Of a stretch of 53,867 bases of DNA, positions 6,962 to 14,971 are shown piece after piece. The translations under genes and the position numbers were made by a program. The stretch spans positions 1-53,867 of the forward strand of contig NZ_SLYB01000016.1 of the NCBI RefSeq assembly GCF_004340985.1, given 5' to 3'. The notes below the pieces were generated by a model. It made no database searches. It was not told the DNA's origin and was given only the letters and a program-made list of their open reading frames with translations. Positions within the stretch are counted from its first letter, which is position 1; every line of letters starts with the position of its first letter. The DNA comes from Cricetibacter osteomyelitidis. Lineage in GTDB: Bacteria > Pseudomonadota > Gammaproteobacteria > Enterobacterales > Pasteurellaceae.

Positions 6962-8530
6962 ATGTTAGACGTTGTTGAACTCTCAAGATTGCAGTTTGCA
7001 TTAACTGCGTTATATCACTTTTTGTTCGTGCCATTAACGTTAGGTTTATCATTTATCCTTGTGATTATGGAAACCATCTACGTTAAAACCGGCAAAGAAG
7101 TGTATAAAGATATGACCAAATTCTGGGGTAAGTTATTTGGTATTAACTTTGCTCTGGGTGTTACCACCGGTATCACAATGGAATTCCAATTCGGTACTAA
7201 CTGGTCATATTATTCTCATTATGTAGGCGATATCTTCGGTGCTCCTTTAGCTATCGAAGCATTATTGGCTTTCTTTTTAGAATCAACATTTGTTGGTTTA
7301 TTCTTCTTTGGATGGGATCGCCTTTCTAAGAAGCAACATTTAATTTCTACTTTCTGTGTAGCATTCGGTTCTAACTTATCTGCAATGTGGATTTTGGTTG
7401 CGAACGGCTGGATGCAGAATCCGGTAGCATCAGAATTCAATTTTGAAACTATGCGAATGGAAATGACCAGTTTCTTAGATTTATGGTTGAATTCTACCGC
7501 TCAGGCGAAATTAGTGCATACATTAACCGCAGGTTATGTATCTGCTGCAATTTTTGTATTGGCGATCAGTTCTTACTATATTCTAAAAGGTCGTGATCTT
7601 GGTTTTGCAAAACGTTCTTTTGCCGTGGCTTCCGTATTTGGTCTGGTTGCAGCATTAGGCGTGATTATTATGGGTGACGAATCCGGTTATGATATCGGTA
7701 AAGCCCAACCGGTAAAATTGGCGGCTTTTGAAGCTGAGTGGGAAACTCATCAGGATGGTGCTTCACCATTTAATTTATTTGCGATTCCGAATCAAGCGGA
7801 ACGTCGTAATGATTTTGATATTCAAATTCCGGCACTTGGCGGTATTATCGCGACCCGTTCATTAGACGGTAAAATTATCGGTTTAAATGAACTTGAAGCC
7901 CGCAACGTAGAGCGTGTACGTAACGGTATTCAGGCTTATGCCCAATTAGAAGCCTTACGTGCAAAATTAGATGCCAAACAGCCGATTAGCGATGCTGAAA
8001 AAGAAGCATTTAAAGCGGTGAGCCAAGATTTAGGTTTCGGCTTATTACTTAAACGTTATACGGATCAAGTGGTTGATGCAACTGAAGAGCAAATTCTTCA
8101 AGCGGCAGAAGACACTATTCCGAACGTTGTTCCGTCATTCTGGTCTTTCCGCGTGATGGCGGGGATTGCCGGCGCAATGTTATTGGTTATCGGTTTAGCC
8201 TTCTTACAAACATGGCGTGGCACTATTGGTAAGCAAACATTGGTACAACGTGCTTTATTATGGTCATTACCATTACCATGGGTTGCCATGGAGTGCGGTT
8301 GGTTTTTAGCTGAGTACGCTCGTCAACCTTGGGCAATTTATGAAGTATTACCGACAGGTGTTGCAAATTCAGCATTAACTACCGGTGATCTATGGTTTAC
8401 CATCGGTTTAATGTGTGCACTGTACACTGTTTTCCTTATTGCAGAAATGTATTTGATGTTCAAATACGGCAGACTTGGCCCAAGTGCGTTAAAAACCGGT
8501 CGCTATTACTTTGAACAATCAACGAAATAA
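6962..8530 (+). CDS. cydA: Cytochrome bd quinol oxidase subunit I
   Basis: An inner-membrane subunit holding hemes b558, b595 and d that reduces oxygen to water at high affinity using quinol. The 522 residues equal the E. coli length. The heme ligands H19 (LYHFLF) and H186 (LVHTLTAGY) are at the E. coli positions, and a methionine ligand is near residue 399 (RVMAGI). A Q-loop lies between about 240 and 380, with [16 protein letters not shown] at its start. Multiple membrane segments are visible. cydB follows after 14 bases with an aggag ribosome site. Confidence 0.97.
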   Translation: MLDVVELSRLQFALTALYHFLFVPLTLGLSFILVIMETIYVKTGKEVYKDMTKFWGKLFGINFALGVTTGITMEFQFGTNWSYYSHYVGDIFGAPLAIEALLAFFLESTFVGLFFFGWDRLSKKQHLISTFCVAFGSNLSAMWILVANGWMQNPVASEFNFETMRMEMTSFLDLWLNSTAQAKLVHTLTAGYVSAAIFVLAISSYYILKGRDLGFAKRSFAVASVFGLVAALGVIIMGDESGYDIGKAQPVKLAAFEAEWETHQDGASPFNLFAIPNQAERRNDFDIQIPALGGIIATRSLDGKIIGLNELEARNVERVRNGIQAYAQLEALRAKLDAKQPISDAEKEAFKAVSQDLGFGLLLKRYTDQVVDATEEQILQAAEDTIPNVVPSFWSFRVMAGIAGAMLLVIGLAFLQTWRGTIGKQTLVQRALLWSLPLPWVAMECGWFLAEYARQPWAIYEVLPTGVANSALTTGDLWFTIGLMCALYTVFLIAEMYLMFKYGRLGPSALKTGRYYFEQSTK

Positions 8531-8544
8531 GCAGGAGCCTAACT

Positions 8545-9681
8545 ATGTTTGATTACGAATTTTTACGTTTTATCTGGTGGGTACTTGTTGGCGTATTGTT
8601 TATCGGATTTGCGATTACTGACGGATTTGATATGGGCGTAGCTAACTTATTACCGTTTATAGGTAAAAAAGAAGTGGAACGCCGTATTATGATCAATTCT
8701 ATTGCACCGCACTGGGATGGTAACCAGGTATGGTTATTAACTGCGGGTGGGGCAATGTTTGCTGCTTGGCCAACTGTTTACGCAGCATCATTTTCCGGTT
8801 TTTACATTGCGATGATGTTAGTCTTGGCGGCATTATTCTTCCGTCCGGTTGGTTTTGAATACCGTGCGAAAATCGATAATCCGACTTGGCGTGCAGCTTG
8901 GGACTGGGGATTATTTATTTCCGGTTTCGTGCCGACATTAGTATTCGGTGTGGCATTCGGTAATTTATTACAAGGTGTACCATTTGAATTTAATAACTTA
9001 ATGCAAGTGAAATATACCGGTTCATTCTTTGAATTGTTAAATCCGTTTGCGTTATTATCCGGCATATTAAGCTGTGCAATGTTAACCACTCATGGTGCTA
9101 ACTGGTTACAGTTAAAAACCAAAGGGGATATTTATGCACGTGCTAAAGCAGTAACGCAAACCGGTGCATTGGTGACTTTAGTTGTCTTTATTCTTGCCGG
9201 TGTATGGTTATATTTCAAAGACGGCTTTGTAGTAACTTCCGTGATTGATACCAATGGTCCTTCATCTCCATTAAATAAAGAAGTGGCGATTGAAACCGGT
9301 GCTTGGTTCAATAACTACAAAAATGCACCGATTCTATTTATCTTCCCTGCATTGGTGGTGGTTGGTGCATTATTGAATATTTCTTGCACTAAAGCGAATC
9401 GTAACGGTTTTGCCTTCTTCTTTTCTGCATTAACTATGATCGGTGTGATCTTTACTTGTGGTATTGCAATGTTCCCATTTGTGATGCCGTCTATCACTCA
9501 TCCGAATATGAGCTTGTTAATGTGGGATGCAACTTCAAGTGAACTAACCTTAACCTTAATGTTAGGCTTAGCGCTTGTATTTGTAGTTGTGGTGTTAGCT
9601 TATACCATCTGGGCATACGCAAAAATGTTTGGCCGCTTGGATGAAAACTTCATCGAAGAAAACAATAACTCATTATACTAG
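8545..9681 (+). CDS. cydB: Cytochrome bd quinol oxidase subunit II
   Basis: The second integral-membrane subunit of cytochrome bd oxidase, needed for heme insertion and stability. The 378 residues match the E. coli length. It begins with a membrane helix, followed by TDGFDMGVANLLPF (about residues 25-38), a hallmark of CydB. HWDGNQVWLLTAGGAMFAAW near residue 56 is also diagnostic. About eight membrane segments can be counted. It is co-transcribed with cydA, and cydX follows after 11 bases. Confidence 0.97.
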   Translation: MFDYEFLRFIWWVLVGVLFIGFAITDGFDMGVANLLPFIGKKEVERRIMINSIAPHWDGNQVWLLTAGGAMFAAWPTVYAASFSGFYIAMMLVLAALFFRPVGFEYRAKIDNPTWRAAWDWGLFISGFVPTLVFGVAFGNLLQGVPFEFNNLMQVKYTGSFFELLNPFALLSGILSCAMLTTHGANWLQLKTKGDIYARAKAVTQTGALVTLVVFILAGVWLYFKDGFVVTSVIDTNGPSSPLNKEVAIETGAWFNNYKNAPILFIFPALVVVGALLNISCTKANRNGFAFFFSALTMIGVIFTCGIAMFPFVMPSITHPNMSLLMWDATSSELTLTLMLGLALVFVVVVLAYTIWAYAKMFGRLDENFIEENNNSLY

Positions 9682-9692
9682 GAGAACACACA

Positions 9693-9788
9693 ATGATTTA
9701 TGTATTATGGGTAGTAGGTGTGTTGGCTACGATTGCTGTGACAGCCAAAATTGTCGGCAAAGCTGATAACGCAGGTAAATTAGATTAA
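9693..9788 (+). CDS. cydX: Cytochrome bd small subunit CydX
   Basis: A 31-codon gene beginning MIYVLWVVGVLATIAVTAKI: a single membrane helix of about 20 residues, then a short charged tail ending GKADNAGKLD. CydX stabilises the hemes of cytochrome bd. The position 11 bases after cydB, the ribosome site (aggaga) and the architecture all fit. The E. coli protein is 37 residues. It is shorter than usual annotation cut-offs. A strong hairpin follows 16 bases later, closing the operon. Confidence 0.88.
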   Translation: MIYVLWVVGVLATIAVTAKIVGKADNAGKLD

Positions 9789-9804
9789 TACCTTTACATT
9801 TTAA

Positions 9805-9824
9805 AAGGGCTCTTCGGAGCCCTT
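9805..9824 (+). terminator. cydABX terminator
   Basis: Stem aagggctc/gagccctt with a TTCG tetraloop. The T tail is weak (only tt before actgct). The same hairpin core is found after tadG with a full T tail. The IS remnant begins about 20 bases later. Confidence 0.7.
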
Positions 9825-9842
9825 ACTGCTAATAAATTTCTA

Positions 9843-9975
9843 GGCAAAAAGCCATTGATTTTGAGCTTATTCGTGCCGAAGTCGCCCATCTTTATTGTTA
9901 AAATAACGGTCGCCCGCCGTTGCCTCTTGTTAGTTTGTTTAAAATAATGTGCTCTTAGGCTATCTTTTCAGCTTC
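9843..9975 (+). pseudogene. Remnant of an IS1182-like transposase
   Basis: The sequence aligns with codons about 31-75 of the transposase at the window ends. AKAIDFE, IRAEVAHLYC and GYLF-like stretches are recognisable in shifting frames. Stops and frameshifts are present (for example TAA directly after the CHD-equivalent region). The 5' and 3' parts of the element are missing. This shows an old insertion of the same family at this locus, now heavily decayed. Confidence 0.75.
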
Positions 9976-10043
9976 AAAAGTTTGCTCTCAAGGTATGTTT
10001 TTTATTATTTAATACCTGCTTTAAGGCATAAAGGACATTTGTA

Positions 10044-10078
10044 ATGGTCAAAACTTGACTGGTTTGACCATATTTTTT
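10044..10078 (+). terminator. Hairpin with T tail between two gene remnants
   Basis: A perfect 9-bp stem (atggtcaaa / tttgaccat) with a 10-nt loop is followed by attttttct. On the plus strand it looks like a terminator. On the minus strand it lies just after the stop of the broken gene at 10083-10325. Confidence 0.55.
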
Positions 10079-10082
10079 CTAT

Positions 10083-10325
10083 TTAAACATCTAATATTTC
10101 ATCAATCATTTTTTCTTTTTGCTTTCTTGATAAGCCATCATGATGGCGTAATTTTTGCTTCAAATGAGTAAAAAAGACTTCAATTTTATTTGAGGTATCG
10201 GGGATAGCATTCAGAATATGCTCAGTAGCAATTGGGGTATGTTTTATCTGGGGTTTTTCAGGTGTTTTTGAATCATTTTTGATGAGCTGTCATACTTATC
10301 GGTCAATTTTTTAATGTCATTTTGC
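10083..10325 (-). pseudogene. Broken gene of unknown function (C-terminal remnant)
   Basis: On the minus strand an open stretch of about 66 codons ends at the TAA at 10085-10083. It contains TPIATEHILNAIPDTSNKIE and ends RHHDGLSRKQKEKMIDEILD. It has no usable start and meets a stop near 10292. Just upstream, another frame continues in similar style (KKLTDKYDSSSK), which points to one frameshift near 10275-10290. The text is lysine-rich and helical. The family is not recognised. It sits beside the IS remnant, so IS activity may have broken it. Confidence 0.5.
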
Positions 10326-10479
10326 TATATACATAATCACTCCAAATGAGATTGCCTAAAAAAATACACAACCCAAACAGCCTTTACACATCTTTGAAAA
10401 TATCCTTTACATAGGTGAAATTGTGCGAGAAGTCCGACTTGTTTTTTTATTTTTTATAAATATTATTTAGCACGTTTTG

Positions 10480-10504
10480 TTATTAAAACACCCGTTTTTA
10501 ATAA
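10480..10504. promoter_or_regulatory. Inverted repeat upstream of flp copy 1
   Basis: Arms TTATTAAAAC and GTTTTTAATAA are complementary apart from one extra T. The equivalent place in copy 2 has longer arms that still pair. It lies about 90 bases before the flp start, so it may be a regulator site. Confidence 0.4.
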
Positions 10505-10595
10505 CCAAATGTTCTTAATAAAAGGTTTAATTAGTCACTTTTATTGAGATATTTTATTTTAACTTTAACATTTGAATACATAAAGGAGTCATAGA

Positions 10596-10820
10596 ATGAT
10601 CTCAACTTTAACAACTAAAGCATATATTTCTGCAACTGAAGCATTTCGTCGTTTTAAACAAAACGAAAAAGGTGTAACTGCTATCGAATACGGCCTAATC
10701 GCTGTTGCCGTAGCAGCAATGATTGTTGTTGTATTTTATAACCAAGGTGGTTTCATTGATTCCTTGAAAGGGAAATTTGGTGAGCTTGCTACCAAAGTAC
10801 AAAGTGCAACAGTTAAATAA
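10596..10820 (+). CDS. flp: Flp type IVb pilin, copy 1
   Basis: The major pilin of Tad fimbriae: short, hydrophobic, exported and assembled by the Tad machine. The 74 residues carry the Flp processing site KG|VTAIEY, with cleavage by TadV after G26. Glu at +5 and Tyr at +6 follow, then a hydrophobic helix of about 18 residues. The first 47 residues are almost identical to copy 2, but the C-terminal tail differs (NQGGFIDSLKGKFGELATKV here). An aaggag ribosome site precedes the ATG. The gene is monocistronic-looking, with a degraded small pilin gene downstream. Confidence 0.93.
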   Translation: MISTLTTKAYISATEAFRRFKQNEKGVTAIEYGLIAVAVAAMIVVVFYNQGGFIDSLKGKFGELATKVQSATVK

Positions 10821-10878
10821 TTTTTGTTAATAGGCAGGTCTTCAAAACCACAGAAGGTTTGCTTTCGGTACTTTAATT

Positions 10879-11007
10879 ATGATAATTCGGTTTTATCTTT
10901 TTCTTAAACAACAAAAAGGCATTACTTCCATTGAGTATGGACTGATAGCTTTAGCGTTGACTGCATTTCAGGTTAATGTACTGTATGGCGTTTACACATA
11001 CTTCTAA
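10879..11007 (+). pseudogene. Truncated second pilin gene at the duplication junction
   Basis: A 42-codon frame beginning MIIRFYLFLKQQKGITSIEY matches the first 37 residues of the intact gene at 11487. It then runs into sequence that corresponds to the upstream region of flp copy 1 and ends after GVYTYF. It keeps the processing site (KG|ITSIEY) and most of the helix but lacks the C-terminal tail. It is a by-product of the tandem duplication and probably non-functional. It could still yield a very short pilin-like peptide. Confidence 0.75.
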
Positions 11008-11073
11008 GGATATCGTTTACATTGGTGGGTTGCAAAAGGTCTGACTTGTGTTTTTTCATACACTTGTCGCGTT

Positions 11074-11103
11074 TTATTATTAAACCGCATGTTTTAATAA
11101 TAA
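11074..11103. promoter_or_regulatory. Inverted repeat upstream of flp copy 2
   Basis: Arms TTATTATTAAAC and GTTTTAATAATAA pair with one extra T, as in copy 1. Relative to copy 1, both arms have gained the same three-base step, so pairing is kept. Confidence 0.4.
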
Positions 11104-11191
11104 AGAGCTCTTAATAAAAGATTTAATTAGTGACTTTTATTGAGATATTTTATTTTAACTTTAACATTTGAATACATAAAGGAGTCATAGA

Positions 11192-11425
11192 ATGATCTCA
11201 ACTTTAACAACTAAAGCATATATTTCTGTAACTGAAGCATTTCGTCGTTTTAAACAAAACGAGAAAGGTGTAACCGCTATCGAATACGGCCTAATCGCTG
11301 TTGCTGTAGCAGCAATGATTGTTGTTGTATTTTATAACGATAATGGTTTCATTGGTGAGTTGAAGAAGAAATTTGCTGAACTTGCTACCAAAGTAACAAG
11401 TGCACAGTTGAATGGTAAGCAATAA
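11192..11425 (+). CDS. flp: Flp type IVb pilin, copy 2
   Basis: A 77-residue Flp prepilin with processing site KG|VTAIEY at residues 25-32. The leader and helix are almost the same as copy 1 (one visible change, A to V at residue 13). The tail differs: NDNGFIGELKKKFAELATKV, then SAQLNGKQ. The surface-exposed C-terminus is where pilins usually vary, so the two copies may make pili with different surfaces. It has its own copy of the upstream region, then a hairpin and the intact second pilin gene. Which copy is the main pilin cannot be told from sequence. Confidence 0.93.
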   Translation: MISTLTTKAYISVTEAFRRFKQNEKGVTAIEYGLIAVAVAAMIVVVFYNDNGFIGELKKKFAELATKVTSAQLNGKQ

Positions 11426-11443
11426 CCCATTTTAGTTAATAGC

Positions 11444-11470
11444 CAGGTCTTCAAAACCAAAGGAGACCTG
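11444..11470 (+). terminator. Hairpin after flp copy 2 (possible attenuator)
   Basis: Stem caggtct/agacctg with a 13-nt loop and no T run (tttcgg follows). It could protect or partly terminate the flp message so that pilin exceeds the assembly proteins. In unit 1 the matching stem is degraded. Confidence 0.45.
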
Positions 11471-11486
11471 TTTCGGTACTTTAATT

Positions 11487-11672
11487 ATGATAATTCGGTT
11501 TTCTCTTTTTCTTAAACAACAAAAAGGCATCACTTCCATTGAGTATGGACTGATCGCTTTAGCGTTGGCTGCGTTTCTGGTTAATGTACTGTATGGCGAT
11601 ACGGGTTTAACAACAGCTATTAAAGAAAAGTTTGAAATACTTTCCGCATTAGTGATTAAAACCCTCGCCTAA
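11487..11672 (+). CDS. flp2: Second small Flp-like pilin
   Basis: 61 residues with a type IVb processing site KG|ITSIEY (G14, E19, Y20), a hydrophobic helix, and a short tail (GDTGLTTAIKEKFEILSALV). In Aggregatibacter tad loci a second flp gene, flp-2, stands at this position before tadV, and this gene fits that place. It is clearly different from the two large-leader flp genes. tadV follows after 20 bases. A broken copy lies upstream at 10879-11007. Confidence 0.8.
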   Translation: MIIRFSLFLKQQKGITSIEYGLIALALAAFLVNVLYGDTGLTTAIKEKFEILSALVIKTLA

Positions 11673-11692
11673 ATTCTGTTATAGGTAGAATA

Positions 11693-12121
11693 ATGAATGA
11701 ATTTATTGTCGTTCTTAAGTTACTTGTAATTATATTACTGATAATTTTATCTTATACGGATATACGTAAAAGAATTATCAGTAATAATATTGTTTTTTTA
11801 TTATTTTTAATAATCATGCCATTAAGTTGGTATAAATATAATCAGATCTTTATTTTTTCTTCGTTGATTTTTCTGGCGATAGGTTTTTTGATTTTTACTG
11901 CAGGAGTCATGGGGGCAGGCGACATAAAATTAATTTCCGTATTAATGCTTAGTCTGCCTTCGGAACAGCTCATGCCGTTTTTTTTCTTCACTACCTTCTC
12001 CGGGCTATTATTAATCATCGTAGGCTGGTTTTTTTTTAAAGAATCGATTAAAACCAATGGGTTACCTTATGGCGTTGCCATTAGTTGTGGTTTTTTAACA
12101 AATTGGTTTTTATTCGGTTAA
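11693..12121 (+). CDS. tadV: TadV prepilin peptidase
   Basis: A 142-residue inner-membrane aspartic protease of the A24 family that cleaves Flp and the TadE/TadF pseudopilins. The two catalytic aspartates are visible: D23 in SYTDIRKR and D77 in the GxGD motif MGAGDIKL. Four to five membrane segments make up the rest. It lacks the methylation domain of larger PilD-type enzymes, as usual for TadV. It starts 20 bases after flp2. Confidence 0.92.
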   Translation: MNEFIVVLKLLVIILLIILSYTDIRKRIISNNIVFLLFLIIMPLSWYKYNQIFIFSSLIFLAIGFLIFTAGVMGAGDIKLISVLMLSLPSEQLMPFFFFTTFSGLLLIIVGWFFFKESIKTNGLPYGVAISCGFLTNWFLFG

Positions 12122-12240
12122 TTAACAAATTATTACATATATTAATCGGCTTGATATGTATTAAAAAATTATTTTAGTCGTTTATTTATCGTTTAATTTT
12201 AACAAAGAATCTTATATTTAATAAATTCAAAGGATCCTAT

Positions 12241-13047
12241 ATGAATTATAGAACACTGTTTATTATTTCGGCTCTTATTCTTATTGTAGGTATAGGCGGT
12301 ATTTTATTTCTTCCGTCAGGAGAAAATACAACGCAGGGCGAAACTCAAAATACGTCTACCGATTCCGGAAAAGAGCAGATAGTTGAAAAAGTTATTATTG
12401 TAGCCGAATTAAAACGTGATGTAGCGAAAAATACATTGCTACAGGCTGATGATTATAATTTAACCGAAATTAAAATGCCTGAAACCAGCCCGTTAACGGC
12501 GAACGACTTAAAACCGTTGCTTGACGACTCTTCTAAAAATTCTTTGCAAGGTTATTTGGTAACGGAAAACCTGAAAGCAGGTTCGTTACTCAGTCCTTCC
12601 ACCGTTCTTTCTCCGAAAGATCCGAATTTTTTATTATCAAGCGTGGGTTCCGATCAGGAAGTGGCTTTCCGTGTTTATGTTAAAGCGGACGAGCGTTATT
12701 TGCTGGATACTTTGCGTGGTGGTGATTATGTATCGGTTTACAGCCAACAAATATCTGCCGATTCGCGTAATAGCAACGAACGTGAAGATTTGATTAAAGT
12801 TTCCGATAAGGTATTGGTGCTACTGACTAAAGAATTTAAAACCGGTGATGATAACGTTGGAGCGGCTACGGATCACTCAAACAAAGACTATATCGGCTAT
12901 CTCAGCTTAAAAGTCGATAATGAACAAGTGAAACGTTTCTACCAATTATATAAAGATTCTAAATTAATCGTATTGCCGACGACGGATGAAACGAAAAATT
13001 CAAATAACCGCGGTGTGTTTATTCGCAAATTAAGAGGTCAACAATAA
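12241..13047 (+). CDS. rcpC: Flp pilus assembly protein RcpC (CpaB family)
   Basis: A 268-residue periplasmic/inner-membrane protein with an N-terminal membrane anchor (about residues 7-25). A SAF-like domain follows (AELKRDVAKNTLLQADDYNL near 58-77), then a RcpC/CpaB region with GSLLSPSTVL. RcpC is thought to link the secretin to the inner-membrane platform and influences pilin modification in Aggregatibacter. An AT-rich 119-base gap separates it from tadV, which could hold another promoter. The aaaggat ribosome site supports this start. The stop overlaps the rcpA start by one base. Confidence 0.87.
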   Translation: MNYRTLFIISALILIVGIGGILFLPSGENTTQGETQNTSTDSGKEQIVEKVIIVAELKRDVAKNTLLQADDYNLTEIKMPETSPLTANDLKPLLDDSSKNSLQGYLVTENLKAGSLLSPSTVLSPKDPNFLLSSVGSDQEVAFRVYVKADERYLLDTLRGGDYVSVYSQQISADSRNSNEREDLIKVSDKVLVLLTKEFKTGDDNVGAATDHSNKDYIGYLSLKVDNEQVKRFYQLYKDSKLIVLPTTDETKNSNNRGVFIRKLRGQQ

Positions 13048-14462
13048 TGTTTACATGTAATAATTTCAAAAGAAAACTTGTTTCTTCTTTGGTGGGGCTG
13101 GTTTTTGTCTGTTCTTCCACTGCTTATGCCAAAACCTTTAACTTAGAACAAGGCAGCAGCGAGATCATTCAAACTAAGAAGAAAATCGATACGATTTTCG
13201 TTTCTTCACCGGAAATTGCGGATTATGAAATCTTGGACGATTACAGCTTTATCATTTATGCCAAGGGCGAAGGCCGTGCACAGGTGAGCGCCTTTGCAGA
13301 AGATGGAGAAACATTAACTGAGGATACCGTAAATGTTAATCAAGTGATTAACAATATTTCCGCCGCTAACGAGCAAATTCAGGCACGTTTTCCAAACAGT
13401 GATCTGTCGGTTAAAAAAGTAGGAAAGGCGTACGTTATTGAAGGCCGTGCCCGTACACAAGAAGAAAGTGACGAAATTAACCGTATTGTAGGCGAAGCGT
13501 TGGGCGGTTCTAAAAAAACCGTTGAAACCAAATTCAAAATCGGCGGTAGCTCTGATGATGAAAAATTGCACATGCCTTTTTTGGATAAATATATTTACGA
13601 CGGCGTAGTCAATAATGCCGTTGTAGATGACATTACCCAAATTAATGTGAAGCTGACGGTAGTTGAGGTGAATAAAACCTTTTCCGATAAATTAGGTATT
13701 AACTGGAGTCATATAGCCGGTGCTAATGCCGGTTCAGGTATTCTGGGAGGGAGTTATTCGTTTGGCGGCGGATTTAACAGTTCTAATGGTGGCGTATTGA
13801 GAATTACCGCGCCGGGGCTTTCCGCCTTTATCAGTGCATTGGATACGCAAAGTAACGGGCGTATTTTAGCCGAACCGAATATTTCGATGCTTTCCGGTGA
13901 GTCCGCGGATATCCTCGTAGGGGGAGAAATTCCATTTACTCAACGCGATAGAGACGGCAATGTTACGGTGATTTATAAGGACTTTGGTGTAGGCTTAACG
14001 GTAGGTGCAAAATTGCAGAAGAATAACCGCATTCGTTTAGTGTTAAATCAAAATGTGAGCATTATTGCAGGTTCTTATAACTATGAGCAAATCGGTTCAA
14101 TCCCATACTTTAACACGCGTCGTGCCACTTCGGTATTTGAAGTTGCAGACGGTGAGAGCTTTATTCTCGGCGGACTGTTAAATTCGCAAGATATTGAAAA
14201 TGTCAATAAAGTACCGTTCTTAGGTGATATTCCTATTCTAGGTGCATTTTTCCGTGACGCTTCAACCACCCGTGAAAATAAAGAGCTTGTGGTTGTCGCA
14301 ACGGTGAATACGGTAAAAGCGGTGAATAATAACGATATCGTTTATCCGAATTTTGAACGCACCGGCACAATGGAACGTTTTTTCAATGTCACACCGTTAA
14401 AAAACGTATATCACAAAACATTAACTTCTAATTTCTTGAAAAATGGCGGATTTATACAATGA
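13047..14462 (+). CDS. rcpA: Tad secretin RcpA (CpaC family)
   Basis: The outer-membrane secretin channel through which the Flp pilus passes. The 471 residues begin with a signal peptide (to about residue 29, STAYA). A pilus-formation N-terminal domain and a BON-like segment (about 100-150) follow. The secretin domain (about 190-430) contains the family motif ILAEPNISMLSGESADILVG and ends with the typical PFLGDIPILGAFFR. It overlaps rcpB by four bases (ATGA). Confidence 0.95.
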   Translation: MFTCNNFKRKLVSSLVGLVFVCSSTAYAKTFNLEQGSSEIIQTKKKIDTIFVSSPEIADYEILDDYSFIIYAKGEGRAQVSAFAEDGETLTEDTVNVNQVINNISAANEQIQARFPNSDLSVKKVGKAYVIEGRARTQEESDEINRIVGEALGGSKKTVETKFKIGGSSDDEKLHMPFLDKYIYDGVVNNAVVDDITQINVKLTVVEVNKTFSDKLGINWSHIAGANAGSGILGGSYSFGGGFNSSNGGVLRITAPGLSAFISALDTQSNGRILAEPNISMLSGESADILVGGEIPFTQRDRDGNVTVIYKDFGVGLTVGAKLQKNNRIRLVLNQNVSIIAGSYNYEQIGSIPYFNTRRATSVFEVADGESFILGGLLNSQDIENVNKVPFLGDIPILGAFFRDASTTRENKELVVVATVNTVKAVNNNDIVYPNFERTGTMERFFNVTPLKNVYHKTLTSNFLKNGGFIQ

Positions 14463-14959
14463 AAAAATTAATAATTAAAGTGTCTTTTTTGGGCTTAATG
14501 GCATTAAGTCAGGCAAGTTTGGCGAATGCAAGCGAATTAAGTAATGCCGATGTAGCTCAGCCGAATACAAGCCAGGATTTTTATCGCATGAATAGAGTAA
14601 ATCGCTATATATTGCCGGATTACTCAGCGAGTGCATTCCATAATGTCACTCAATCCGTTATCCGCGATTTAGGTAGTGATAAAAATAAAAAAGTACGTAT
14701 TCTCTGGCGCGATAAAACGGCAAAAAAAAGTGCGGTCGATATTTACAATTTTTTAGTACAAAAGGGTATTCGTAAAAAATCTATTGAATTAGCGCAAGTG
14801 TCAATGAAAAAAGCGGTTTACCCCGTATTTGTCGAAGTGGCTCATATTTCGGCAAAACCGGCAAAATGCCGATTGGATACTGCAGAAGATATGATGGGCT
14901 ACGATCCTTATGACGGTTGCGCAACTAAGAGCAATCAGCGAATTCAACTTAAATTTTAA
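14459..14959 (+). CDS. rcpB: Tad locus protein RcpB
   Basis: 166 residues with a signal peptide (about 1-25, ending near SLANA). RcpB of Aggregatibacter is an outer-membrane-associated partner of RcpA needed for secretin assembly or gating. The identity here rests mainly on position between rcpA and tadZ and on size. Two C-terminal cysteines (AKCRLDTAEDM and YDGCATKS) could pair. No lipobox is evident. An uptake signal lies at 14728-14736. It overlaps rcpA by four bases. Confidence 0.75.
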   Translation: MKKLIIKVSFLGLMALSQASLANASELSNADVAQPNTSQDFYRMNRVNRYILPDYSASAFHNVTQSVIRDLGSDKNKKVRILWRDKTAKKSAVDIYNFLVQKGIRKKSIELAQVSMKKAVYPVFVEVAHISAKPAKCRLDTAEDMMGYDPYDGCATKSNQRIQLKF

Positions 14960-14971
14960 AAGGTTCACTTT

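Larger units (their letters stand above)
10383..11598 (+). repeat. Tandem duplication of the flp region (two 608-bp units)
   Basis: Unit 1 (10383-10990) and unit 2 (10991-11598) each carry an upstream region, an flp gene and the first part of a second small pilin gene. tttacaca at 10383 matches 10991, and ctgtatggcg at 10981 matches 11589. The unit junction cuts the first small pilin gene, whose tail becomes upstream-region sequence. Local offsets of 596 and 608 show small compensating indels, so the duplication is not recent. Confidence 0.85.

Noticed and set aside
10596-11425. The two flp copies as an assembly artefact
   Set aside because: The copies differ in tails, upstream bases and spacing (596 versus 608), so they are real diverged duplicates.
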